Assembly: GCA_902779845.1 (NCBI GenBank)
Contig: CACZCZ010000027.1
Coordinates: 1-41,330, forward strand
Length of the DNA: 41,330 bases
Origin: an uncultured Bacteroidales bacterium
GTDB lineage: Bacteria; Bacteroidota; Bacteroidia; Bacteroidales; Bacteroidaceae
Direction: 5' to 3'
How positions within the stretch are numbered: the stretch's first letter is position 1; the number at the start of each line of letters is the position of its first letter. The notes under the pieces are model-generated. The model was not told the origin of the DNA and made no database searches. It was given only the letters and a program-made list of their open reading frames with translations. The position numbers were made by a program, and so were the translations under genes. Shown here in pieces: positions 1-7,721 of the stretch.

Positions 1-1
1 G

Positions 2-1438
2 CAGCGCAACGACCGCAAGACGCTCATCACCTACTACGCCTACGCCAACAAGGACTTTACTGCTTTCGAGAGCGAGCCGAAGGTGCTGTTCTCCGCCAAG
101 TACGGTTCGATAGACAACGACATCATCTACAAGGACGGCATGTATCACCTCTTCTACAAGGGCAACACGAAGGACGAGAACGGCAAGGAAATAAAGAACG
201 GCATCCAACAGGCAACGTCGAAAAAATTGACGGGACCGTATAAGGAGGATTTTGAGTATTTGGATGCATACGCTGGCACGAGGACACATGTGGAGGGCAG
301 CGGAGTGTTCCAGCTGAACAACAGCGAGGATTGGATTTTGATGTACGACCTCTACAGTTCTGGTCGCTATGAATTCCAGCGGTCGAAGGACCTGAAGACG
401 TTTACAAAAGAACCAGAGTCCTTCCGCAAGGACTTCTTTCCCCGTCACGGCACAGTGATGTCGGTGACGGCAGACGAACTGGAACGCCTGCAGCAGAAAT
501 GGGGCTATGTGTTGAAGCATGAGTTCGAGAGCACGGGCAACCCCATCATCCGTGACAAACATACTGCTGACCCCGCCGTATTGGTGGAGGGCGACACCCT
601 CTGGCTCTTTGCTGGACACGATGCCGCCGGCAATCAGTCGGGCTACGTGATGAAAGACTGGTTGCTCTACTCCACCACCGACATGAAGCACTGGACAGAA
701 TATCCCTCGCCCCTGCGCGTCGACGACTTCAAGTGGGCCGACAGCCATCAGGCCTATGCCGGACACGTGGTCGCTCGCGATGAAATTGTAAATGGTAAAT
801 CTGTAAATCGTAAATATTATTGGTATGTCTCCACCAACTGGTGCGGCATCGGCGTGGCCGTTAGCGACAAAATTACCGGACCGTACAAAGACGCACTCGG
901 GAAACCCTTGCTCACCAACAAGGATTGCTTCGCCTCGAAACACAGTTGGGCGTGCATCGATCCCGCTATCCTCATCGACGATGACGGCACACCGTATATC
1001 ATCTGGGGTAACAAAGAGTGCTACTACGCCAAGCTGAAGGACAATATGACGGAGATTGACGGCGACATTCATCGCATCGATGTACCAAACTTCACCGAGG
1101 CTCCGTGGATGCATAAATATAATGGCAAGTATTATCTGACCTACGCCAGTGAGTGGCCCGAAAAGATTGCATACGCCGTAGCCGACCACATCGGCGGCCC
1201 ATATACCCCCATGGGCATCATCAGCGAGATTGCCGGCAACTCCAACACCACCCATCCTGCCATCATCAAATTCCGTGATAGATGGCTCTTCTTCTCCCAC
1301 AACGGCGGTCTGCCTGATGGCACTAGTTACAGTCGTAGTATCATTGCCGAGCCTATGAGCTACGACGCCGAAGGGCGCATCCGCAGCATTCCCGCTACCA
1401 CCGAAGGCATGCAGGCTTGCACCTTAAAAAGAGAATAA
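2..1438 (+). CDS. Glycoside hydrolase family 43 protein, 5' end missing
   Basis: The reading frame is open from base 2, so the true start and any signal peptide lie outside the window; 478 residues are visible. The family are five-bladed beta-propellers that act on arabinose- or xylose-containing plant glycans. The three expected acidic motifs are visible: DPAVL (Asp base), WACIDPAIL (Asp that tunes the acid) and EAPWM (Glu acid). The first 150 visible residues look like a further propeller-like stretch (NDIIYKDGMYHLFYKG), so the full protein may be larger than a single-domain enzyme. A short 7-bp repeat (GTAAATN) runs through the coding sequence near 788-815 and encodes VNGKSVNRK. Substrate cannot be told from the sequence. 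A terminator lies downstream at 1786-1816. Confidence 0.88.
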   Translation, partial: QRNDRKTLITYYAYANKDFTAFESEPKVLFSAKYGSIDNDIIYKDGMYHLFYKGNTKDENGKEIKNGIQQATSKKLTGPYKEDFEYLDAYAGTRTHVEGSGVFQLNNSEDWILMYDLYSSGRYEFQRSKDLKTFTKEPESFRKDFFPRHGTVMSVTADELERLQQKWGYVLKHEFESTGNPIIRDKHTADPAVLVEGDTLWLFAGHDAAGNQSGYVMKDWLLYSTTDMKHWTEYPSPLRVDDFKWADSHQAYAGHVVARDEIVNGKSVNRKYYWYVSTNWCGIGVAVSDKITGPYKDALGKPLLTNKDCFASKHSWACIDPAILIDDDGTPYIIWGNKECYYAKLKDNMTEIDGDIHRIDVPNFTEAPWMHKYNGKYYLTYASEWPEKIAYAVADHIGGPYTPMGIISEIAGNSNTTHPAIIKFRDRWLFFSHNGGLPDGTSYSRSIIAEPMSYDAEGRIRSIPATTEGMQACTLKRE

Positions 1439-1439
1439 C

Positions 1440-1648
1440 GGCACGATCGTCGTCAGCCGGGAGTTCAACCAAGCCGGATCGCTTCTCCCTGCCGGCCAGG
1501 GGGTGCTCCTGAAAGCCGAGCCTGGTACATACGTCATGGTCCCCACGACACGGAAGAAGGACCCTTGTATAATCTTGCCGGACAACGCGTCGATAAATCC
1601 TATCGTTCCATCGTCGTCAAGAAAGGCCGCAAACTGCTTGTCAAATGA
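1440..1648 (+). pseudogene. Frameshifted C-terminal remnant of a Prevotella-type secreted protein
   Basis: Immediately after the GH43 stop, one frame (from 1440) reads GTIVVSREFNQAG...LPAGQGVLLKAEPGTYVM. A second frame (from 1562) continues as LYNLAGQRVDKSYRSIVVKK and ends in LLVK plus a TGA stop at 1646-1648. The second part matches the short 'IYNLxGQRV...GIxIxxGKKxLVK' tail found at the C-terminus of many Prevotella/Bacteroidales secreted proteins. The two halves are in different frames and no start is visible, so this is a decayed tail rather than an intact gene. The motif match is from memory of the family; the frameshift is seen directly. Confidence 0.7.
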
Positions 1649-1692
1649 CGGCGCAGAGCGCATCGGCTAAAGAGACTCACGTATTTAAATGT

Positions 1693-1740
1693 CACGCAGT
1701 CACGCAGTCACACAGTCACACAGTCACACAGTCACATTTT
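1693..1740. repeat. Octanucleotide tandem repeat CACACAGT/CACGCAGT
   Basis: Two copies of CACGCAGT, then three of CACACAGT, run without interruption from 1693 to 1732, then grade into degenerate units (CACATTTT, CAATCACA) up to about 1780. The array lies between the decayed remnant and the terminator at 1786-1816. It is one of many short-period arrays in this window. Confidence 0.9.
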
Positions 1741-1785
1741 CGTGCAATCACATTTGCACCATCACATTTTCGCACAATCATGATT

Positions 1786-1816
1786 CAGGGGGCGTCGTTT
1801 GGATGCCCCCTGTTTT
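1786..1816 (+). terminator. Rho-independent terminator
   Basis: An 8-bp perfect stem (CAGGGGGC at 1786-1793, GCCCCCTG at 1805-1812) is followed by TTTT. It would end transcription from the GH43 region before the convergent regulator gene. Confidence 0.75.
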
Positions 1817-1864
1817 GGAGCCCGATTTCATCGAGCTTTTGAACTTCATAGAGATAAAGGGAGA

Positions 1865-3469
1865 CTATTCGTCAGAATCCTCCGCCAATTGTCTGCGAAA
1901 ATCCGAAGGTGTCATGTCATAGACGGTCTTGAAATTGCGCACGAAGGTGGCAGAGCTTTTGATGCCGCAGGCATCGGCGATGGATTCGAGGGTGTATTCG
2001 GGGTGCTCCCTCATCAGTGACACGGCGTACTCCATGCGTTTGATGATGATGTAGCCGGACACGTTAGTGCGTGCGATCCTTTGCAGCAGCGCCGGCAGCG
2101 CGTTCTTGTCAACGCCCAGCAGACGCATCAGGTCATCGCGCCCGAAGTCGGGATTGGAGAAGAGACGTTCTTGCATGATGCGCTTATCGACTTCCCTGAA
2201 GTGCCGGAGCTCTTCGTCATCAACAGCTTCCACGGGTGCCGCCTCCACCTTTTCGGCGGTGTCGCCGTTCTGGATGACGATGTTGCGATAGTGCATCAGG
2301 CGGTCAATGAGGGCCATCATCCTGTGGTTTCTCTTTCGGATAATCAGTGCCTGGCGCAAGCCTAAGAGAGAAATAAGTACAAACAGCGCCATCACGGAGC
2401 CTGCGATGATAAGTTGCCTGCTGTGCGAGGCAACGCGGCGCTCATTTTCCATCACCTTCCTAACATCTGCGTTCAGGTTGTTGAGCGTGCGAGCAGCCAG
2501 CGTGTCGGCAATGCTGCTGGTGCTGGCATAATACTCGACGGCCTTCGGGTAGTCCCCTACGCTGAGGTAGTAGTCCCCAAAGTCTTTCTGCAGACGCTGC
2601 ATGTTACGCCCCATGGAATCGCCATCCTCACAGATGTTCTTTTTGGAAAGATTCAGAAAATTCAGGAGCTCGGCATTCATACCACGCAGACGGTAGTAAG
2701 TCAGCAGTGCATCACCGCAAAGGGGGTCCATGATGGGCTGGATGTCATATTTCCTGTAGATGCTGTCGGCCTCTGCCAGACGTCCCATCCTGGCCAGGAT
2801 GCCCAGTCGGACGATATGGACACGCTGCATGTTGCGACGATACCACTCTTCGGAGTGGCTTTTCTCGGAGAGCAGCGCATAATGCTCCTGGAGCTGCGAC
2901 ATGCGCATGGCCTCTTCGTAATCACCGTTCAAACAGCGCAATCTGGCAATGATGGCGTAGAAGTGCGACAGCTCGTGGTCTTTATGCGGAGCATCGGTGC
3001 GTTTCAGCATCTCGGCTGCATCCATGGCCACGCGCATGCCCTCCTCTTTCTGCCCGAGGATGAAGAGGCGCTTGCCGCGCATGAGGAGTGCCATAGCCGT
3101 ATGCAAGGAGTCGCCGCGTTCGCGGGCCAGCATATAGAGGCGGTAGGAGCTCTCGGGCATCTCCTTCCAGTGGCGCAGCACATCGTGGGTGCGCATGATA
3201 CGTTCCAGCAGCTGCAACTGTAAATCCACATTGCGGGCTACAGCGGGGTCATCGAAGGCCTGCTGATAGAAGCCGAGGGCATGTTTGTACTTCCATACAA
3301 GACGACAGGAGTCACCCCGCCCCATCAGCGCTATTGCTGTCGAGGCGTCGGGCTGTTTTGTTTTTGGGAAAGCAAGGAGGGCGGCTGCGGCAAGGGCACA
3401 GAAGACGAAGGCAGGGATTAGAAACTTTCTGTCAATAAATTTATTACAAATGTTTCTAAGCGACGTCAT
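1865..3469 (-). CDS. TPR-containing membrane protein with C-terminal AraC-type HTH regulator
   Basis: The 534-residue protein has an N-terminal membrane segment (about residues 16-34) and a helical TPR-like region (about 45-330). A second membrane segment (about 353-373) is followed by a basic stretch and a C-terminal AraC-type helix-turn-helix (about 440-530, with YTLESIADACGIKSSATFVR). This layout is common in Bacteroidetes: an outside sensor region is tied to a DNA-binding domain on the inner side of the membrane. No histidine kinase domain is present. The gene diverges from the decarboxylase at 3688. A promoter (TAATTTTG, 3552-3559 on this strand) would give a leader of about 75 nt. The ligand and targets are unknown; neighbours suggest either the GH43 region or the decarboxylase. 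Confidence 0.85.
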   Translation of the reverse strand: MTSLRNICNKFIDRKFLIPAFVFCALAAAALLAFPKTKQPDASTAIALMGRGDSCRLVWKYKHALGFYQQAFDDPAVARNVDLQLQLLERIMRTHDVLRHWKEMPESSYRLYMLARERGDSLHTAMALLMRGKRLFILGQKEEGMRVAMDAAEMLKRTDAPHKDHELSHFYAIIARLRCLNGDYEEAMRMSQLQEHYALLSEKSHSEEWYRRNMQRVHIVRLGILARMGRLAEADSIYRKYDIQPIMDPLCGDALLTYYRLRGMNAELLNFLNLSKKNICEDGDSMGRNMQRLQKDFGDYYLSVGDYPKAVEYYASTSSIADTLAARTLNNLNADVRKVMENERRVASHSRQLIIAGSVMALFVLISLLGLRQALIIRKRNHRMMALIDRLMHYRNIVIQNGDTAEKVEAAPVEAVDDEELRHFREVDKRIMQERLFSNPDFGRDDLMRLLGVDKNALPALLQRIARTNVSGYIIIKRMEYAVSLMREHPEYTLESIADACGIKSSATFVRNFKTVYDMTPSDFRRQLAEDSDE

Positions 3470-3551
3470 ACGCGTGCAAGGTTAATTAGATCGAAGTTCT
3501 CCCATGAGGAGAAGGAGCCTGAACCGTGAAGGTGGCTGCTCATTTCAACTG

Positions 3552-3559
3552 CAAAATTA
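3552..3559 (-). promoter_or_regulatory. Bacteroidetes -7 element TAATTTTG of the AraC-type regulator gene
   Basis: It matches the TAnnTTTG consensus on the minus strand, 83 bp upstream of the start codon at 3469. Confidence 0.6.
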
Positions 3560-3646
3560 GAGAGATTTATTGGAACTGCCAAAAAATTTCGAAAAAAATT
3601 TCACATTATTTTATGCGTTATGTTTGGTCATCACAGCAAATACACC

Positions 3647-3654
3647 TACCTTTG
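3647..3654 (+). promoter_or_regulatory. Promoter of the PLP decarboxylase gene
   Basis: TACCTTTG at 3647-3654 has an upstream TTTG at 3623-3626, 20 bp apart. This fits the Bacteroidetes -33/-7 pattern and places the transcription start before the ATG at 3688 but after earlier in-frame starts. Confidence 0.8.
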
Positions 3655-3687
3655 CAACTGATTCCTTCAACTCATCCCTGCAACAAC

Positions 3688-4866
3688 ATGAAAAAAGTCA
3701 CTTCCGGTTACGCCAAGTTGGACGAATGGGTGGCGATATGGCGCGAGACGCTCCCCCACTACTTTGGATATCCCTTTAACGAAGTCTCGCCGCTGCGCGA
3801 TTTCTACGAGTGGTACTATGCCGCCGGCATCAACCTCATGAACCTGAATAATGCCGGCGACCCGTTTACCGACACGCCCTGGGAGGTGTCGTCGCAGGTC
3901 TTCGAGCGTGAGGTCATCGAGTTCTTCGCGCCTCGCTATGACTTCGACGATGACAACCGATGGGGACTCGTCACACACAGCGGCTCCGACGGCAACAACC
4001 ACGGCATCTACTTCGGTGCCAACTACCTGAAGCATCGGACGGGCAAGTCCCCCATCCTCTATGTGAGCGACGAGGCCCACTACTCGAACATGCGACTGGC
4101 TCACCTGCAGAACCTGGAGACGCGGTTGGTGAAGAGCGACACCATGGGGCGCATGATTCCCGAAGAGCTGGAACAGCAGCTCGACACCTCGCGCCCTGCC
4201 CTCGTGGTCTATGCCTGCGGCTCTACCTTCAAGGGTGCCATCGATGATATGCCTGCGCTGAACGCCGTGCTCCACCGCCACCCCGAACTGCCCGCCGTCT
4301 ATCGCCACGTCGATGCCGCACTCTTTGGCGGCTACCTGCCGTTTACGGAGCACGCCCATCTGGTGAGCAGCAAGAAGATGGGCTTTGAGTCCATTGCCGT
4401 CAGCGGCCACAAGTTCTTCGGCATCGACTCGCCCTGCGGACTCTTCATCTGCACGCGCGAGGTCTATGACAACCAGTCGGACTTCGACGTGCCCTACCTG
4501 AACAAGAACATGCGCATGATCAACTGCTCGCGCGACCCCATACAACCACTCAAATACTGGTGGGTGGTACAGAAAGTAGGTGCAGAAGGATGGACGCGCC
4601 AAGCACGTCGCATTATGGAACTGACGGCCTACCTGAAGCAGCAGCTCGACAAGGCCGGCTACCCCGCATGGGTGAACGAATACAGCAACACGGTTTTCAT
4701 GCGCTGCCCGTCCGCCGAACTCGCCCACAAGTACCAGCTGGCACAGAACGACGACCCACGCTTTGGCGGCAAACTGGCCCACGTGGTGGTGATGCAGCAT
4801 TTCACCGAACCCGCCATCGATGCCTTCGTGGCCGAGCTCTGCTCAGAACAAAAGATAGCCCGCTGA
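3688..4866 (+). CDS. PLP-dependent group II decarboxylase (histidine decarboxylase-like)
   Basis: The 392-residue protein has the fold-type I, group II decarboxylase pattern. SGHKFFG holds the likely pyridoxal-phosphate lysine (Lys242), HVDAALFGG holds the Asp that contacts the cofactor ring (Asp209), and THSGSDGNNHGIY lies in the phosphate/substrate region. The layout resembles bacterial PLP histidine decarboxylases, which make histamine and CO2 from histidine, but glutamate, aspartate or tyrosine cannot be excluded by eye. An upstream in-frame start at 3526 is rejected because it lies before the promoter. The gene stands alone, with a regulator diverging upstream and a strong hairpin overlapping its stop codon. 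Confidence 0.85.
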   Translation: MKKVTSGYAKLDEWVAIWRETLPHYFGYPFNEVSPLRDFYEWYYAAGINLMNLNNAGDPFTDTPWEVSSQVFEREVIEFFAPRYDFDDDNRWGLVTHSGSDGNNHGIYFGANYLKHRTGKSPILYVSDEAHYSNMRLAHLQNLETRLVKSDTMGRMIPEELEQQLDTSRPALVVYACGSTFKGAIDDMPALNAVLHRHPELPAVYRHVDAALFGGYLPFTEHAHLVSSKKMGFESIAVSGHKFFGIDSPCGLFICTREVYDNQSDFDVPYLNKNMRMINCSRDPIQPLKYWWVVQKVGAEGWTRQARRIMELTAYLKQQLDKAGYPAWVNEYSNTVFMRCPSAELAHKYQLAQNDDPRFGGKLAHVVVMQHFTEPAIDAFVAELCSEQKIAR

Positions 4867-4890
4867 AACCAGCGGACTATCTTTTTGTTT
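4854..4890 (+). terminator. Bidirectional rho-independent terminator
   Basis: GATAG-C-CCGCTG pairs with CAGCGG-A-CTATC around the loop AAAC, followed by TTTTTG. The hairpin includes the decarboxylase stop codon. Read on the other strand it is followed by TTTTGTTC, so it can also end the convergent tRNA-Ala transcript. Confidence 0.8.
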
Positions 4891-4892
4891 TG

Positions 4893-4966
4893 TGGAGCAT
4901 GCGAGACTCGAACTCGCCACCTCTTGACTGCCAGTCAAACGCTCTAGCCAGATGAGCTAATGCCCC
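4893..4966 (-). tRNA. tRNA-Ala (anticodon GGC)
   Basis: The 74-nt minus-strand sequence folds as a full cloverleaf: acceptor GGGGCAT/ATGCTCC, D stem GCTC/GAGC, anticodon stem TTTGA/TCAAG with loop CTGGCAG, and T arm GCGAG-TTCGAGT-CTCGC. The anticodon is GGC, which reads GCC (Ala). A G3-U70 pair, the alanine identity element, is present. The CCA end is not encoded. It has its own promoter (4987-4994) and shares the bidirectional terminator at 4854-4890. Confidence 0.96.
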
Positions 4967-4986
4967 ATTACTTCGGAAAAGCGGTG

Positions 4987-4994
4987 CAAAGGTA
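4987..4994 (-). promoter_or_regulatory. Promoter of tRNA-Ala
   Basis: The minus strand reads TACCTTTG, with TTTG at 5014-5017 (spacing 19 bp). The likely start is about 14 nt before the mature tRNA 5' end. Confidence 0.75.
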
Positions 4995-5057
4995 GAGAAT
5001 ATTTGTGAGATTGCAAACTTTTTCGCGTTTTTTTTGCTCCGAATGGAAGATTTCGCG

Positions 5058-5065
5058 TATCTTTG
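5058..5065 (+). promoter_or_regulatory. Promoter of the zinc-ribbon/RelA-SpoT operon
   Basis: TATCTTTG has TTTG at 5033-5036 (spacing 21 bp). It drives the gene starting at 5118. Confidence 0.75.
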
Positions 5066-5117
5066 CACTATAAAAAGTGAGATAAGACAGTAAAAACTGT
5101 ACAGAAAAGAGGAAAAA

Positions 5118-6029
5118 ATGAGCTTAATCAAATGTCCCGAATGCGGCCATGAAGTCTCCACAAAGGCCCCCCGCTGCCCCCATTGCGGAGTTCCCATCGC
5201 CGGCAACCTGAAGCGATGCCCCAACTGCGACACCATCATGCTGAAGGATGTGGAGTGCTGCCCCAACTGCGACACCCCCTTCATCGTCACCAATGAAGCA
5301 CCCGAACCCACACCCGCACCAGCGCCAGCAGAGCCTACGCCGACCCTGACGCCCCCTGCACCCGCAGCACCCACAGAGGAAGTCACAGCCCCGAAGACAG
5401 AGAGCGCTGAGCCTGCGTCCAACCAGCCAACCGCCCCCACCCCATCGCCGGCAGCTGCGCCAGCCAAGAAAAAGAGCCTCGGCGGCTGGGCTCTGTTTGC
5501 CCTCATCGTGGTGCTGGCAGCACTGGCCGTGCTCATCGTGTGGCAGATCCAGTCGAGCCGCGAGGCCAGTGCCGAAGCCGCCTTCACGCTGCTGCGCGAG
5601 TGCAACGACCCGCGCAGCTTCGAGGACTTCATCAACCGCTACCCCAAGAGCCGCCACATCGAAGAGGTCGAAGCACGCCTCGAGGAATTGCGCCTCGAGG
5701 AGATTGCATGGCAGGCTGCGCTAAGCACCACGAACCCCGCCATCGTGCGCGACTTCATCGACAACTATCCCACCTCGGCCCATCATTCGGCTGCCCTGCA
5801 CCGCATCGACACCCTAGACTGGCGCGAGGCCAACAAGAAGAACACCTCGGCAGGCTACACCGCTTACATCTCCGCACACGACGCAGGCGACTTCATCACC
5901 GAAGCCTTTACCGCACACGAGGAGGCCGTCAAGCGCGAGGAACAGGCCTACCGCGACTCCATAGCAGCGGCCCGCGCTGACACGCTCGCGCTGCAGCCGC
6001 TGTTCCCCACAACGAACAACACATTATAA
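5118..6029 (+). CDS. Double zinc-ribbon, single-pass membrane protein
   Basis: The 303-residue protein begins with two zinc ribbons: Cys6/Cys9/Cys20/Cys23, then Cys34/Cys37 with Cys47 or Cys48 and Cys51. A Pro/Thr/Ala-rich linker (about 58-115) leads to one membrane helix (about 126-147, GGWALFALIVVLAALAVLIV). The C-terminal part is a charged helical region with repeated 'F(I/E)xxYPxSxHxxxA' units (DFINRYPKSRHIEEV and DFIDNYPTSAHHSAA), which look TPR/Sel1-like. Function is unknown. It lies 10 bp upstream of the RelA/SpoT-domain gene and is probably co-transcribed with it. The start follows an AGAGGAAAAA stretch. Confidence 0.8.
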   Translation: MSLIKCPECGHEVSTKAPRCPHCGVPIAGNLKRCPNCDTIMLKDVECCPNCDTPFIVTNEAPEPTPAPAPAEPTPTLTPPAPAAPTEEVTAPKTESAEPASNQPTAPTPSPAAAPAKKKSLGGWALFALIVVLAALAVLIVWQIQSSREASAEAAFTLLRECNDPRSFEDFINRYPKSRHIEEVEARLEELRLEEIAWQAALSTTNPAIVRDFIDNYPTSAHHSAALHRIDTLDWREANKKNTSAGYTAYISAHDAGDFITEAFTAHEEAVKREEQAYRDSIAAARADTLALQPLFPTTNNTL

Positions 6030-6039
6030 ATCATTCGAT

Positions 6040-7110
6040 ATGGACAAGAAAGTGAATCTGGATGCTCACGGACAGGAGCTCATGCGCCAGTACTACGACC
6101 TGCTGCCGATACTGGAAAAACTGGCCGAGGATGCCTATGACATGCTCAGCAAAGCGCTGCAAGAGCAGGGCATCTACGTCACCGCCATGGAAAAGCGCGT
6201 AAAGAGCGCCCGCTCGCTGGAAGGAAAGCTGGAACTCAAGGGAAGCAAGTACAAGACCGTTCAGGACGTGACAGACCTCGTAGGCCTTCGCGTCATCACC
6301 TTCTACACCGACGAGGTGGACAAGGTGGCCGCCATCACCAAGCGTATTTTCGATGTCGATTGGCACGAGAGCGTCGATAAGCGCAAGCTCCACGACCTCA
6401 CCTCCTTCGGCTACAACTCACTACACTTCATCTGCCGCATGAAGACCGGCAGCCCCCGCTTTGAGATACAGATGCGCACGGCGCTGCAGCACGTGTGGTC
6501 CACCATCGAACACGACATCGGCTACAAGGGTGAAGTCAAGATGCCCTCCGAGTACCGCCGCCAGTTCAGCCGCCTCAGCGGCATGATGGAGCTCATCGAC
6601 GACGAGTTCAGCCGCCTGCGCACCGTGCTCACCGACTACCGCCGCAAGATTCAGTCGCTGGTCAAGAGCGGCCATCTCGACGAAGTACCCTTGTCGCAGA
6701 GCACCTTCCGCAACTACCTTGAGACAGAACCCTTTCACCGGCTCAACGAGCGCATCGCCGCCATCAACCAGGCCGAGATCTACCCCACCTCGCTCATGCC
6801 CTTCCTGCGCGTGCTCGTATCCTTCGGCATGGAGACGCTGGGCGACGTGCAGCGCCTCATCGACGAGAACAGCGAGGATGCCTACCAGCTGGCCATCTCG
6901 CAGCTCGCCATGACCGACCTCGACATCCTCGCCTCCAGCACCGCGCTGCAGAACCTGTGCCTGATCTACGTGCTGCGCAAAGGCGGCGGCCGCGAGGAAC
7001 TCAAAGCCTACTACGACAAGATTAACGGCGCCAGCGATGCCAACTACCTGCTCGCAGACAACATCCTGGAGCAAGCCGCCACCCTCCCCTTCATGAAAAA
7101 TAAGGAGTGA
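6040..7110 (+). CDS. RelA/SpoT-domain protein (putative (p)ppGpp synthetase)
   Basis: The RelA/SpoT nucleotidyltransferase domain spans about residues 45-165. Its typical motifs are visible: DLVGLRVI (79-86), HDLTSFGYNSLHFI (118-131) and FEIQMRTALQHVWSTIEHDIGYK, with the catalytic-type Glu142. These enzymes transfer pyrophosphate from ATP to GDP or GTP to make the stringent-response alarmone. There is no HD hydrolase domain before it and no TGS/ACT after it, so it is a stand-alone small synthetase type. It carries a roughly 190-residue helical C-terminal extension of unknown role. It is the second gene of a two-gene operon. Whether it makes ppGpp, pppGpp or pGpp cannot be read from the sequence. 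Confidence 0.85.
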   Translation: MDKKVNLDAHGQELMRQYYDLLPILEKLAEDAYDMLSKALQEQGIYVTAMEKRVKSARSLEGKLELKGSKYKTVQDVTDLVGLRVITFYTDEVDKVAAITKRIFDVDWHESVDKRKLHDLTSFGYNSLHFICRMKTGSPRFEIQMRTALQHVWSTIEHDIGYKGEVKMPSEYRRQFSRLSGMMELIDDEFSRLRTVLTDYRRKIQSLVKSGHLDEVPLSQSTFRNYLETEPFHRLNERIAAINQAEIYPTSLMPFLRVLVSFGMETLGDVQRLIDENSEDAYQLAISQLAMTDLDILASSTALQNLCLIYVLRKGGGREELKAYYDKINGASDANYLLADNILEQAATLPFMKNKE

Positions 7111-7201
7111 GGGACGCAAACCGCAAGGGCCGGAATGTAAAATCTTTCGGCAAAGCCCCTCATTTTTCTTCTATTTTCTTTGCCCGAAAGACATAAATAA
7201 G

Positions 7202-7209
7202 TACCTTTG
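7202..7209 (+). promoter_or_regulatory. Promoter of the lipocalin-like lipoprotein gene
   Basis: TACCTTTG has TTTG at 7179-7182 (spacing 19 bp). Confidence 0.75.
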
Positions 7210-7235
7210 CGCTGTCTAATCAAATATTCACACTA

Positions 7236-7721
7236 ATGAAGAAACATTTTTTTGCTTGGATGACCATCATGATGGTGGCATTCGTAGGTATCACCGCTGT
7301 TGCCTGCAGCAAGGAGGATAACAGTGAGAACGCCAACGCCGAAATCATTGGTAAATGGCGTCGTGAGTACAAGGAGACTATAAAGTACATCAAGAACGGT
7401 GGCGCATGGAAGGAAGAAAGCCGCAGTTCAAAGAGCTATCCCGAAGGATCGTCAGATGGTCTTATCTTCAAATCTGACGGCACGGCACTGATGGTTGACA
7501 TCTCTCCTGACGGTCATTATTTTATTGAAGAGAGTGACGACTTCTTCTACAAGGTTGAGAACGGCCATCTGTTCTTGAAAGAGAACAACCCGCGCGATAA
7601 GGATGGCTGGGAAGACGTAGCTGCTATCAAAATCTCCGGCTCTACGATGGAGCTGACGGAAGAGGAGATTGAAGGCGACTACAAAGAAGTGACCTTCCTT
7701 CGCTACAAAAAGCTTAACTAA
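7236..7721 (+). CDS. Lipocalin-like lipoprotein
   Basis: The 161-residue protein starts with a lipoprotein signal (MKKHFFAWMTIMMVAFVG...AVACSKED), where the Cys is the likely lipidated residue. The mature part begins with IIGKWRREYKE and is beta-rich with LIFKSDGTALM, a pattern of the small lipocalin-like proteins common in Bacteroidetes. The ligand is unknown. It is monocistronic with its own promoter. Its TAA stop overlaps the TAG stop of the convergent rRNA methyltransferase gene by a few bases. Confidence 0.75.
   Translation: MKKHFFAWMTIMMVAFVGITAVACSKEDNSENANAEIIGKWRREYKETIKYIKNGGAWKEESRSSKSYPEGSSDGLIFKSDGTALMVDISPDGHYFIEESDDFFYKVENGHLFLKENNPRDKDGWEDVAAIKISGSTMELTEEEIEGDYKEVTFLRYKKLN

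Noticed and set aside
1693-1740. CRISPR-like array
   Set aside because: Units are 8 bp and contiguous with no spacers; no cas genes occur anywhere in the window.
2414-3223. Long open frame on the + strand opposite the AraC-type regulator
   Set aside because: It is the mirror of a well-supported gene in GC-rich DNA and its translation shows no recognisable domain or promoter.
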